This document shows, in pieces, positions 7,484-15,470 of a stretch of DNA of 64,000 bases. The notes below the pieces were generated by a model. The model saw only the letters and a list, made by a program, of their open reading frames with translations, was not told where the DNA came from and ran no database searches. Numbering within the stretch: position 1 is the first letter of the stretch; each line of letters opens with the position of its first letter. Origin of the DNA: Geodermatophilus aquaeductus. GTDB lineage: Bacteria; Actinomycetota; Actinomycetes; Mycobacteriales; Geodermatophilaceae. The stretch spans positions 118,443 to 182,442 of the forward strand of contig NZ_FXTJ01000010.1 in the NCBI RefSeq assembly GCF_900182545.1, read 5' to 3'. Made by a program: the position numbers and the translations under genes.

Positions 7484-9817
7484 GTGAGCGCCCCGAAACT
7501 GGACGTCGCCCCCTGGACGGTCCGCGAGCCGCACGTGGACCCGGAGACGATCGACGTCGCCGAGTCCCTCTTCAGCCTCTCCAACGGCTACGTCGGGATC
7601 CGGGGGACGCTGGACGAGGTCGAGCCCTTCGGCATGCGCGGCACCTACCTCTCGGGGGTGTACGAGACGCACCCGCTGTCCTATCCCGAGGGCGGCTACG
7701 GGCAGCCCGGCGAGGGGCAGGCGCTGCTCACCGTCACCGACGGCACGCCGCTGCGCCTGCTGGTCGACGGCATCCCGCTCGACGTGCGCGAGGTCCGGCC
7801 GCAGGTGCACGAGCGCACGCTGGACCTGCGCGCCGGGACGCTGGACCGGCTCGTGCGCTGGACGACCCCGCGGGGCACGACGATGGAGGTCACCTCGCGG
7901 CGGCTCGTCTCGCTGGCGGAGCGGTCGGTCTGCGCCGTGCGCTACGAGGTCCGCGCGCTGGACGGGCCCGCGCACGTCGTCGTGCGGTCCGAGCTGGCGA
8001 GCGGCGCGGTCACGCCCACCGGTGTGGACAACGACGACCCCCGCGTCGCGGAGTGCCTCGACGACGCCTTCGAGCCGCTGACGCACGCCTGCGCGCCGGC
8101 CGGGGGCACGCTCGCGACCCGCACGCGGCGGTCCCGCATCACGCTCGCCGCCGCGGTCGACCACGTGGTCGACGGCGGACGGGTGAGCTCCGACGCCGAC
8201 GAGCACCGCGTCGTCACCACGGCCGTCGCCGACCTGGCCGCCGGCGGCGCCCTCGGCCTCACGAAGGTCATCGCCCACACCTGGTCGCTCGACGCCTGGG
8301 CCGGCTCGCTCGTCGGCGAGGCGTCGGCGGCGGTGGCCTCCGCCCTCGACCTGGGGTGGGAGGGGCTGCTCGCCGCCCAGCGCGGCGTGCTCGACGAGTT
8401 CTGGGCGACGGCCGACGTCGAGGTCGACGGCGACCCCGAGCTGCAGCAGGCGCTGCGCTACAGCGTCTTCCAGCTGTTCTGCTCCGCCGCCTGCATCTCG
8501 GGCGCCCCCGTCGGGGCCAAGGGGCTGACCGGCATGGGCTACAGCGGCCACACGTTCTGGGACGTCGAGGGGTTCGTCCTGCCCGCCCTCACGCTGCTGC
8601 GCCCGGACACCGCGGCCCGCCTGCTGCGGTGGCGGGCCGACACGATCGGGTCCGCCCGCGAGCGGGCGCGGACGCTGGGGCGGGCGGGGGCGGCGTTCGC
8701 GTGGCGCACGATCAGCGGGCCGGAGGTCTCCGCGTACTGGCCGGCGAGCACGGCCGCGATGCACGTCAACGCCGACGTCGCCCGCGCGTTCTGGCTCTTC
8801 GAGAACGTCACGGGCGCGGACCTCGGCGACGTCGGCGGGCTGCCGGTGCTCGTGGAGACGGCGCGGCTGTGGATGTCGCTGGGGCACGAGGACGCGGCCG
8901 GCGCCTGGCACCTGTTCGGCATGACCGGGCCGGACGAGTACACCGGCGTCGTCGACGACAACGTCTTCACCAACCTCATGGCGCGGGCCAACCTCCGGCG
9001 GGCCGCCGACGCCTGCCGCAGGTACGAGGCGCGGGCCGCCGAGCTGGGCGTGGACCACGCCGAGACCGCCGCCTGGCGGGCGACGGCCGCGGCCGTCCAC
9101 GTGCCGTGGGACGAGGGCCTGGGCGTGCACCCGATGAACGCCAACTTCACCGCGTACGCGGAGTGGCCCTTCGAGGAGCAGCGCGACGCCTACCCGGTGC
9201 AGGAGCACCAGCACTACGCCACGTTCTACCGGCGGCAGGTGCTCAAGCAGGCCGACCTGGTCCAGGCGCTGTGGTGGTGCCGGGACGAGTTCACCGACGA
9301 GGAGGTGGCGCGCGACCTGGACTACTACGAGGCGCGCACCGTGCGGGACTCCTCCCTCTCCGCCGCCGTGCAGGCGGTCGTGTGCGCCCAGGCCCAGCAC
9401 CCCGACCTCGCGCTGCGGTACCTGCGGGAGTGCGCGCTCGTGGACCTGCGCGACGTGCAGGAGGGGACCGCCCAGGGGTTGCACCTGGCCTCGGTGGCCG
9501 GGGCCTGGCTCGCGCTGGCCGCGGGTCTGGGGGGCCTGCGCGAGGACCACGACGACCTCGAGATCGCGCCGCTGCTGCCGTCGTCGCTGTCGCGCACCGC
9601 CTGGTCCGTCACCTGGCGCGGCAGCGTGCTCCGCGTCGAGACCACCCGGGAGGGCACCACGGTGACGCTCGTGCGCGGCGAGGGGCCGGTGACCGTCGTC
9701 GTGGACGGCGCACCGCTGCAGGTGACGGCCGGCGCGCCCGCCTCCGCACCGCTGCGCGCCCCCGCCCCCTTGCTCGGCGAGCCGACACAACCGGCCGGGC
9801 GCGAGCCGCGCACCTGA
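7484..9817 (+). CDS. Glycoside hydrolase family 65 disaccharide phosphorylase
   Basis: From the GTG at 7484 (GAGGA 7 nt upstream) the product is 777 residues, the usual GH65 length. An in-frame GTG at 7379 would add 35 unconserved residues. It opens with the family N-terminal beta-sandwich (SLFSLSNGYVGIRG). The (alpha/alpha)6 barrel carries GHTFWDVEGF and the general-acid motif GPDEYTGVVDDN with Glu485. GH65 enzymes phosphorolyse trehalose, maltose, kojibiose or related alpha-glucosides to glucose and beta-glucose-1-phosphate. A beta-phosphoglucomutase normally lies nearby but is not visible here. Trehalose or kojibiose phosphorylase is likely, but the substrate cannot be fixed from sequence. 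Confidence 0.88.
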   Translation: MSAPKLDVAPWTVREPHVDPETIDVAESLFSLSNGYVGIRGTLDEVEPFGMRGTYLSGVYETHPLSYPEGGYGQPGEGQALLTVTDGTPLRLLVDGIPLDVREVRPQVHERTLDLRAGTLDRLVRWTTPRGTTMEVTSRRLVSLAERSVCAVRYEVRALDGPAHVVVRSELASGAVTPTGVDNDDPRVAECLDDAFEPLTHACAPAGGTLATRTRRSRITLAAAVDHVVDGGRVSSDADEHRVVTTAVADLAAGGALGLTKVIAHTWSLDAWAGSLVGEASAAVASALDLGWEGLLAAQRGVLDEFWATADVEVDGDPELQQALRYSVFQLFCSAACISGAPVGAKGLTGMGYSGHTFWDVEGFVLPALTLLRPDTAARLLRWRADTIGSARERARTLGRAGAAFAWRTISGPEVSAYWPASTAAMHVNADVARAFWLFENVTGADLGDVGGLPVLVETARLWMSLGHEDAAGAWHLFGMTGPDEYTGVVDDNVFTNLMARANLRRAADACRRYEARAAELGVDHAETAAWRATAAAVHVPWDEGLGVHPMNANFTAYAEWPFEEQRDAYPVQEHQHYATFYRRQVLKQADLVQALWWCRDEFTDEEVARDLDYYEARTVRDSSLSAAVQAVVCAQAQHPDLALRYLRECALVDLRDVQEGTAQGLHLASVAGAWLALAAGLGGLREDHDDLEIAPLLPSSLSRTAWSVTWRGSVLRVETTREGTTVTLVRGEGPVTVVVDGAPLQVTAGAPASAPLRAPAPLLGEPTQPAGREPRT

Positions 9818-9835
9818 GGGCGCCGCCCGGGAGAG

Positions 9836-10933
9836 CTACTCGGTGCCCTCCGCGGCGATGAGCTCGGCGACCTCCTCGGGCATCTCCGAGCAGTCGTCGT
9901 CGGAGGCCGGCTGGTCCTGGGCGAGGCCCTCGACGCCGGCGTCCTCCACGGGCCCGAAGCCCTCCTCCGCGAGGTGCCGGGGCACCCGGTTCTGCGCGTT
10001 GATCACGTGCGACCGCGAGAGCCAGCCGAGGCCGTCCTCGACGGCGAAGTCCAGGCCGCCGCCGGGTGCCCGCTGGACGTGGCCGGGGGAGGGCAGCAGC
10101 CCGACGAGCTGCACGGCCTGCTCCACCGGCAGCGTGGACGGCGGGGTGTCGAAGTAGTACCAGCTCGCCGCGCAGATCCCGTAGACCCGCGGGCCGAGCT
10201 GGGCGTAGTTGACGTAGAGCTCGAGCATGCGCCGGTCGTCGAGCACCAGCGCCAGCTCCGCCGACAGGCCCGCCTCGACCGCCTTGCGCCAGACGCTCAT
10301 GCTCTGGTTGAGGAAGAGGTTCTTGGCCACCTGCTGCGGGATGGTCGAGCCGGACGGGTCGTCCTCACCGCGCAGGTGGGCCTCCGCGCGGCCGAACAGC
10401 TCGTCCCAGGTGAAGGCGCCCGAGCGGTAGGGGAGCGGCTGGTCCTCGTGCGCGATGACGGCGGCGAGGAAGTTGCGCGACACGTGCTCGACCGGCACCG
10501 ACTGCTGGATGGCGCCCTGCTCGTTGGCCAGCATGAACGCCGTCGTCGGCGGGTCCACCCAGCGCAGCGACAGCAGGACCAGCGCCTGCACCACGAACGC
10601 GATCCCCAGGCCGAGTCCCACGCGGCGCAGGCGACGGCGCCATGGGCGCCGGCCGGCGTCCGGGGGCCCCGGCTCGTCCCTCCGCCGCCGCAGGCCCGGC
10701 CGGCCGCCCTCGCGGGGCGGCGGGGCACCGGGCGCGGCAGGGGGCCAGGGCGCCGACGGGGGAGGTGGTGCCGCCCACGGGTCCGCCGGCGCAGCGACCG
10801 CCGAGGGGCCCGCCCAGGGCGGCAGGCGGTCGCCGTCGGCTCCCGGGCGCGACGGGCGGGCAGACACCCGGTCGGTGCGCTGCGGCCGGGCCGCGGGGTC
10901 GCCGGACGGGCGGCGGCGCGGTCGAAGGGGCAT
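9836..10933 (-). CDS. Monofunctional peptidoglycan glycosyltransferase (GT51, MtgA-like)
   Basis: This 365-residue protein has a Pro/Arg-rich cytoplasmic tail (1-100), one membrane anchor (about 104-125) and a GT51 domain with Glu163 in AVIAHEDQ, the GSTIPQQVAKNLFL motif and RKAVEAGLSAELALVL. No transpeptidase domain follows, so it resembles MtgA, polymerising lipid II outside the membrane. The loop after the catalytic ED is divergent (LPYRSGAF rather than FxxHxG). The acidic C-terminal tail (about 335-365) is unusual. AGGAGGAC precedes the ATG. The gene converges on the GH65 gene with an 18-nt gap. Confidence 0.82.
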   Translation of the reverse strand: MPLRPRRRPSGDPAARPQRTDRVSARPSRPGADGDRLPPWAGPSAVAAPADPWAAPPPPSAPWPPAAPGAPPPREGGRPGLRRRRDEPGPPDAGRRPWRRRLRRVGLGLGIAFVVQALVLLSLRWVDPPTTAFMLANEQGAIQQSVPVEHVSRNFLAAVIAHEDQPLPYRSGAFTWDELFGRAEAHLRGEDDPSGSTIPQQVAKNLFLNQSMSVWRKAVEAGLSAELALVLDDRRMLELYVNYAQLGPRVYGICAASWYYFDTPPSTLPVEQAVQLVGLLPSPGHVQRAPGGGLDFAVEDGLGWLSRSHVINAQNRVPRHLAEEGFGPVEDAGVEGLAQDQPASDDDCSEMPEEVAELIAAEGTE

Positions 10934-11044
10934 GCGTCGCTGTCCTCCTGGAGCCCACGGGCGCGGCCCCCAGGCTACCGGGGACCGCCGCGGGGACGGC
11001 GGAGGACGCGGGCCCAGCGCGGCGGCGGGTGCTCCGGGTCCCGG

Positions 11045-11866
11045 TCAGAAGCGGTAGTGCAGGACGATCGTCCCCTTCCGGGACCAGGCGGTGCTGACCG
11101 ACGACACCCGGGAGTAGAGGCGCAGCAGGGGCGGGAAGCGGGCGACCTCGGGCTCGCGGTTGAGCAGGATCTCCCGGACCAGGTGCAGTCGCGGGTCCCA
11201 GTTCTCGAGCTCGTGCGGGTCGTCGACGCCGGGGAACCGCAGGAGCCCGGAGACGGCCTTCGTGCCGGGGACGTGCCGGGTCGCCCAGATCGCGAACCGG
11301 GAGTAGCTGTTGAAGACGACCTCCCCCGAGGGGAAGTGGCCGACCAGCCGGCCGAGCAGGTCGGACACCTCCTCCCGGCTGAGGAACCCCACCAGGCCGT
11401 CGGCGACGACCACGGCCGGGCGGCCCGTGGGGAGCGCGTCGAGCCAGTCGCGGTCCCGCACGTCGGCGGCGACGGGGTGGGGGTCGGCGTACCGGGGGAG
11501 CACCCGCTCGCGGGCGGTGACCACCGCGGGGAGGTCGACGTCGTACCAGTCCACGGTCGGCGGCACCCCGATCCGCGCCGAGCGGGTGTCCAGACCGGCG
11601 CCCAGGTCGAGCCCGACGGCGTCCGGGTGGCGGGCCACGAAGTCCGCCGCCACCTCGTCCATGCGCTTGGCCCGCAGCGCGCAGCTGGTGACGAGGTTGG
11701 CGTCGGCGTGCAGCCGGGCGACGTCGACGTCCAGCTCCCGGACGACCTCGTCGGCCAGCGCGTCGCCCAGGAGGGGATCCGCCGAGCGGTTGTCGAGCGC
11801 CCGGCAGCAGAGCGTCAGGTGGAGGCTGTCCTCCAGCGGGGTGAACGCCGGCAGCGTGGTGCCCAT
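11045..11866 (-). CDS. SAM-dependent methyltransferase, leucine carboxyl methyltransferase-like family
   Basis: This 273-residue protein matches the LCM/PPM family of O-methyltransferases common in actinobacteria. Motif I is VGLDLGAGLDTR and motif II WYDVDLPAVV, followed by the late motif VVVADGLVGFLS. Family members methylate carboxyl or hydroxyl groups of small molecules, including polyketides such as tetracenomycin. No biosynthetic genes are adjacent, so the substrate is unknown. It appears monocistronic, with about 100 bases on either side. Confidence 0.82.
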   Translation of the reverse strand: MGTTLPAFTPLEDSLHLTLCCRALDNRSADPLLGDALADEVVRELDVDVARLHADANLVTSCALRAKRMDEVAADFVARHPDAVGLDLGAGLDTRSARIGVPPTVDWYDVDLPAVVTARERVLPRYADPHPVAADVRDRDWLDALPTGRPAVVVADGLVGFLSREEVSDLLGRLVGHFPSGEVVFNSYSRFAIWATRHVPGTKAVSGLLRFPGVDDPHELENWDPRLHLVREILLNREPEVARFPPLLRLYSRVSSVSTAWSRKGTIVLHYRF

Positions 11867-11971
11867 CGGACCGTCCCTCTCGGGTCCTCCCCGCGCACCT
11901 GCCAGCCAAGCCCTCCGGGGGCCTGCGGTTCCAGGGCACTGCGACCCGCGCCGGCGCCGGAGCAGACCGGC

Positions 11972-12766
11972 TCAGCCCGGCGTCACGGAGAAGACCGGCC
12001 AGCCGATCTCCGTCCGCCACGCGGCCGGGTCGGCGGTGTCGCGCGGGCCGACCAGGTAGGTCTCGCGCACCGGCCCGGCGACGGCGAGCAGGTGCCCGGT
12101 GACCCAGGCCCCGAGCTCGCCGTAGGTGACGTCGATGTCGTCGTGGGCGCCGACGTGGGTGGTCACGGCCAGCTCGACGGCCGGCAGGGTCACCGGGTGC
12201 ACGCGGCCGCTGCGCGGTGGGTCGCCCGCGGGGAGGTGCACCAGCACGTGCCCGCGGCCGGTCTGGAACAGCGCGTCGTCGTACACCCCGCCCGGGACGC
12301 CGGCCGGCCCGACCACGGCGTCCAGCTCCGCCATGGCCCCGGCGTACCAGCCGAGGACGTCCTCCAACCGCACGTCGTCCTCGACCGCGGCGACCGTGGT
12401 GGCGGGCACCCGGCGCAGCTCGACGTCTACCGCGGCCGGCTTCGGCCGCAGCAGCCGGCGCAGGGACGCCACCGCGGCGCGGGTCCGCTCCAGCTCCGAC
12501 TCCAACCGCCGCAGGTGGTCGGCGACGAGGGCCGCCCGCGTGCCCGGGTCGGGGGACCGCAGGATGCGCGCGACGTCGGCCAGGGGGACGTCGAGCTCGC
12601 GCAGCCGGTGGATCACCTGCGCGGTGGGGATCTGCTCGCCGGTGTAGTACCGGTAGCCGCTGGCGGCGTCCACCTCGGCCGGCTCCAGGAGGCCGGCGTC
12701 GTGGTAGCGGCGCAGCGTGCGGACGCTGAGGTGGGTCAGCCGGGAGAACTCGCCGATCGTCAGCAC
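11972..12766 (-). CDS. MerR-family transcriptional regulator with GyrI-like effector domain
   Basis: This 264-residue regulator has an N-terminal MerR winged helix (LTIGEFSRLTHLSVRTLRRY), the dimerisation helix at about 75-115, and a GyrI-like small-molecule-binding domain in the C-terminal 140 residues. BltR and Rob relatives use this fold to sense hydrophobic compounds. GTG at 12766 is chosen because the conserved HTH starts immediately after it and the predicted transcription start falls on it. Longer in-frame readings give no homology. It is divergent from the NTF2-like gene at 12845, its likely target along with itself. Confidence 0.86.
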   Translation of the reverse strand: MLTIGEFSRLTHLSVRTLRRYHDAGLLEPAEVDAASGYRYYTGEQIPTAQVIHRLRELDVPLADVARILRSPDPGTRAALVADHLRRLESELERTRAAVASLRRLLRPKPAAVDVELRRVPATTVAAVEDDVRLEDVLGWYAGAMAELDAVVGPAGVPGGVYDDALFQTGRGHVLVHLPAGDPPRSGRVHPVTLPAVELAVTTHVGAHDDIDVTYGELGAWVTGHLLAVAGPVRETYLVGPRDTADPAAWRTEIGWPVFSVTPG

Positions 12767-12772
12767 CCGCGC

Positions 12773-12804
12773 ACCCTGCACCCTCCCCCTGGGGGAGCGT
12801 CCAG
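12773..12804 (-). promoter_or_regulatory. MerR-type promoter-operator with 20-bp spacer
   Basis: A near-perfect dyad spans 12780-12800 (arms ACCCTCCCCC and GGGGGAGCGT around a central T, 9 of 10 pairs). On the minus strand it is flanked by CTGGAC (12804-12799) and CAGGGT (12778-12773), giving a 20-bp spacer. Long spacers with an internal dyad are the hallmark of MerR-activated promoters. The predicted start coincides with the GTG at 12766, so the merR transcript would be leaderless. A TTGACC at 12808-12813 on the plus strand may serve the divergent gene. Confidence 0.5.
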
Positions 12805-12844
12805 CGGTTGACCCTCCCGCCGCGCGAGGCCGCACGGTCGGGAC

Positions 12845-13198
12845 ATGAGCACCCCGACCTCCATCCTGCCCAGCGAGCTCCCGGCCCCGGTCCGGACCTT
12901 CCTCACCGCGCACGCGGCCCGCGACGCCGACACCGCCGTCGGCACCTTCACCCCCGACGCCGTGGTGACCGACGAGGGCCGGACCTTCCGGGGGACCGAG
13001 GAGGTCCTCGGCTTCCTCCGGCACTCCGGGTCGGAGTTCACCTACACGAGCGAGCTGACGGGGGCGCAGCGCGTCGACGACCGGCACTGGGTGGCGCTGC
13101 ACCACCTCGAGGGCGACTTCCCCGGCGGCGTCGCCGACCTGGCCTACCGCTTCACGACGGCCGGCGACCGCATCGCCGAGCTGGTCATCGCCCCCTGA
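12845..13198 (+). CDS. NTF2/SnoaL-like small protein
   Basis: This 117-residue protein fits the SnoaL-like NTF2 fold: an N-terminal helix (VRTFLTAHAARDADTAVGTF), the usual F-x-P-D-A-V-V-T-D-E turn, and four predicted strands ending ELVIAP. Members are ligand-binding proteins or isomerase-like enzymes. It is divergent from the MerR gene with the MerR dyad between them, which suggests inducible control. Catalysis cannot be assigned. Confidence 0.7.
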   Translation: MSTPTSILPSELPAPVRTFLTAHAARDADTAVGTFTPDAVVTDEGRTFRGTEEVLGFLRHSGSEFTYTSELTGAQRVDDRHWVALHHLEGDFPGGVADLAYRFTTAGDRIAELVIAP

Positions 13199-13237
13199 CC
13201 GCGGCCTGCGCCCCCGTCGGCGAGGCCGACCGCGCGA

Positions 13238-14074
13238 TCACCCGCGCAGGGCCGGCGCGGCGTCGCCGAGGAAGGCCTCCAGCGAGCGGGCCGGCCGTCC
13301 CGTCACGGCGGCGACGGTGCCGGTCACGACGCCGAAGACGCCGGCCCGCACGCGCTCGAAGGTGAGCACGGTGAGGTCCCGCTCGAACCCCTCGGTCCCC
13401 GCGACGGCCTCCTCGACCGGCACCTCGCGGGAGACCACCGGGCGCCCGAGGCCGCGGGAGAGCAGCTCCGCGGTGCGCGGCAGCGAGAGCGCCTCCGGCC
13501 CGGAGAGCTCGTACACCCGGCCGGCGTGGCCGTCGTCGAGCAGCGCCCGCTCCGCGACGGCGGCGATGTCGCGGGCGTCGATCCAGGCCACGGCCGCGCC
13601 GCCGTCGGCGAAGGGCAGGTCCCCGGTGCCGGTGAGCACGTCGCGGTAGAAGCGGGGGTCGGTGAAGACCTGCATGAACCAGCTCGGCCGCAGGAACGTC
13701 CAGCTGCGGCCGCTGTCGCGGACCGCACGCTCGACCCACAGCGCCCACCCGCCGGGACCGACGGAGTCGGCCGCCTGCTCGGACAGCAGGACGACGTGCG
13801 CCCGGGCCGGCGTCCGGTCGAGCAGCGCCCCGACCAGCTGTGGCGCGTCCGCGCGGTCGGGCCGGACGACGTAGACCGCGTCGACGAAGTCGGTCGCCTC
13901 CGGCCAGCCGGACGGGTCGTCCCACGAGAAGGCGGTCGGCCGCACGCCGTCGACGTCGACCGTGGCCGGGTCGCTGCTGCCGCCGAGCACCTCGACGCCC
14001 GGCCGGGCGGCGAGCAGTTCCGCCAGCGGGGCGCCGGTCTTGCCGCGGACCCCGGTGACCAGGACTCGGGTCAT
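13238..14074 (-). CDS. NmrA-like NAD(P)-binding protein (atypical SDR)
   Basis: This 278-residue protein has a Rossmann N-terminus (RVLVTGVRGKTGAPLAELLA) and the NmrA/isoflavone-reductase-like segment WTFLRPSWFMQVF. It lacks the Y-x3-K of classical SDRs. Relatives are NAD(P) sensors or quinone/phenol reductases. The ATG at 14074 follows a strong GGAGGAGAC site. An in-frame codon at 14125 lies inside the operator region and is rejected. The gene is divergent from a MarR regulator, the common arrangement for a quinone or aromatic stress response. Confidence 0.82.
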   Translation of the reverse strand: MTRVLVTGVRGKTGAPLAELLAARPGVEVLGGSSDPATVDVDGVRPTAFSWDDPSGWPEATDFVDAVYVVRPDRADAPQLVGALLDRTPARAHVVLLSEQAADSVGPGGWALWVERAVRDSGRSWTFLRPSWFMQVFTDPRFYRDVLTGTGDLPFADGGAAVAWIDARDIAAVAERALLDDGHAGRVYELSGPEALSLPRTAELLSRGLGRPVVSREVPVEEAVAGTEGFERDLTVLTFERVRAGVFGVVTGTVAAVTGRPARSLEAFLGDAAPALRG

Positions 14075-14090
14075 GTCTCCTCCGATTGGT

Positions 14091-14147
14091 TGAGTCGATG
14101 AAGTACCTCGCCCCCACCCAAGCACGGATCCATGAGTGGCTCAAGTA
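14091..14147. repeat. Tandem operator-like repeats between NmrA-like and MarR genes
   Basis: The 15-bp sequence TGAGTnGnTnAAGTA occurs twice, at 14091-14105 and 14133-14147, exactly 42 bp apart or about four helical turns. The second copy contains the perfect small palindrome TGAGTGGCTCA and abuts the -10 hexamer of marR. The first overlaps the probable promoter of the divergent gene. This placement fits binding by the MarR protein encoded next door, repressing both genes. Confidence 0.55.
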
Positions 14148-14151
14148 ACCT
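14146..14151 (+). promoter_or_regulatory. -10 element of leaderless marR transcript
   Basis: TAACCT is followed by 6 nt and then the ATG at 14158, with no ribosome-binding site. Transcription would begin at or next to the start codon. The element overlaps the downstream operator-like repeat. Confidence 0.5.
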
Positions 14152-14157
14152 GGCGGG

Positions 14158-14577
14158 ATGACCGGGCCGCTCGACCAGCAGCTGTGGGACTTCGTGTACG
14201 CCTACGACGCCGCCTACGACCGCGCGGCGCGGGCGGTCGGGCTCAGCGCGGCGCAGGCCTGCCTCCTCGACGCCCTGACCGAGGACGGCCGCTCGATGGG
14301 GGAGCTCGCCGCCGCGCTGCTGTGCGACGCCTCCAACGTCACCCAGCTCGTCACCCGGCTGGAGGCGGGCGGGCTGGTGACCCGCTCGGCCGACCCGGAC
14401 GACCGGCGGGTCAAGCGGGTGTCGATCACCACGGAGGGGCGCCGCGCGCACCGCGCCGTCCGGCGGGCGTTCGACTTCCCCTCCGGCCGGCTCGCCCGGC
14501 TGACCGAGGGGGAGCGCGCGCAGCTCTCCGGCCTGCTGGCGACGCTGCTCGCGCCCGAGGCGTCCCCGCCGTCCTGA
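14158..14577 (+). CDS. MarR-family transcriptional regulator
   Basis: This 139-residue protein shows the MarR winged helix: a recognition region around SMGELAAALLCDASNVTQLV (residues 46-65) and the wing DPDDRRVKRVSIT (80-92). N- and C-terminal dimerisation helices flank it. It is probably an autorepressor that also controls the divergent NmrA-like gene through the paired repeats at 14091-14147. A phenolic or quinone ligand is suggested by family habit, not by sequence. Confidence 0.88.
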   Translation: MTGPLDQQLWDFVYAYDAAYDRAARAVGLSAAQACLLDALTEDGRSMGELAAALLCDASNVTQLVTRLEAGGLVTRSADPDDRRVKRVSITTEGRRAHRAVRRAFDFPSGRLARLTEGERAQLSGLLATLLAPEASPPS

Positions 14578-14614
14578 CCGGCCGCCGGCCGTGACGGCGG
14601 CGGGCACGCGGCCC

Positions 14615-14620
14615 TAGGTT
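14615..14620 (+). promoter_or_regulatory. -10 element of leaderless DapB-like transcript
   Basis: TAGGTT lies 6 nt before the GTG at 14627, and there is no purine-rich ribosome-binding site. This supports GTG 14627 as the true start on a leaderless mRNA. Confidence 0.5.
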
Positions 14621-14626
14621 CGACGG

Positions 14627-15442
14627 GTGATCAGGGTCTGCTTCGCCGGTGTCACGGGCTGGACGGCCCCTCCGATCGTGGCCGCGATCGACGCCGCCGA
14701 CGACCTGGAGCTGGTCTCGGGGGTGTCCCGGTCCGCCGCGGGGCGCCGGCTCTCCGAGGTGACGGCGTCGGGCGGTGCCGGCCCGGTGCACGCCACGGTC
14801 GCCGAGGCCCTGGCGTCCTCCGGGGCCGACGTCCTCGTCGACTACACCAGCGCCGCCGCCGTCCGGGAGCACGTGGAGACGGCGGTGCGCGCGGGCGTGC
14901 ACGTGGTCGTCGGCTCCAGCGGCCTGACCGCCGGTGACTACGCGGAGCTCGACCGCCTCGCCCGGGAGCACGGGGTGGGCGTCATCGCCTCGGGCAACTT
15001 CTCGGTCGTGGCCGCCGTCCTGCAGCGGGCCGCCACGCTGGCCGCCCGGCACGTCGGCTCCTGGGAGGTCCTCGACTACGCCGCGGCCACCAAGCCCGAC
15101 GTGCCCAGTGGCACCGCCCGCGAGCTCGCCGAGACGCTGGGGCAGGTGCGCACCCCCGGGTCCGGCGTCGCCCTGCCCGACCTGCTCGGTCCCGCCGAGG
15201 CGCGCGGCGCCGACGTGGCGGGCACCCGGGTGCACTCGGTGCGGCTGCCGGGCTTCGTGCTGGCCACGGAGGTCGTCTTCGCCGCGGGCGGGGAGCGGCT
15301 GACGATGCGGCACGACACCGGCGAGTCGCCGGCTCCCTACGTCGACGGCACGCTGCTGGCCGTCCGGAGGGTCGCGGAGGTGCCCGGCGTGCGCCGGGGC
15401 CTGGACCGGCTGCTGTTCGACGATCCCGCCCCGGACGCCTGA
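14627..15442 (+). CDS. Dihydrodipicolinate-reductase-like protein lacking the catalytic histidines
   Basis: This 271-residue protein has the DapB two-domain plan: a Rossmann segment (FAGVTGWTAPPIV), the VDYTS loop, and the signature PDVPSGTA at 157-164. In true DapB the signature is preceded by His-His-Arg-His-Lys, where the first His is the catalytic acid. Here the matching residues are Ala152-Ala153-Ala154-Thr155-Lys156, so the lysine is kept but the histidines are gone. The cofactor loop is also divergent (GWTAPP for GRMG). It is therefore probably not the lysine-pathway enzyme but a paralogue, perhaps an imine or oxo-acid reductase or a non-catalytic binder. No dap genes are adjacent. Confidence 0.75.
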   Translation: MIRVCFAGVTGWTAPPIVAAIDAADDLELVSGVSRSAAGRRLSEVTASGGAGPVHATVAEALASSGADVLVDYTSAAAVREHVETAVRAGVHVVVGSSGLTAGDYAELDRLAREHGVGVIASGNFSVVAAVLQRAATLAARHVGSWEVLDYAAATKPDVPSGTARELAETLGQVRTPGSGVALPDLLGPAEARGADVAGTRVHSVRLPGFVLATEVVFAAGGERLTMRHDTGESPAPYVDGTLLAVRRVAEVPGVRRGLDRLLFDDPAPDA

Positions 15443-15470
15443 GCGGTCTGCCGCCCCGGTGGGCGAGGAG

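Noticed and set aside
4427..9790. A 1787-codon open frame on the minus strand, antisense to the acyl-CoA dehydrogenase, hydrolase and GH65 genes
   Set aside because: It mirrors the third-position GC of the sense genes, is Arg/Gly/His-rich with no domain, and has no start signal. The three sense genes have clear family motifs.
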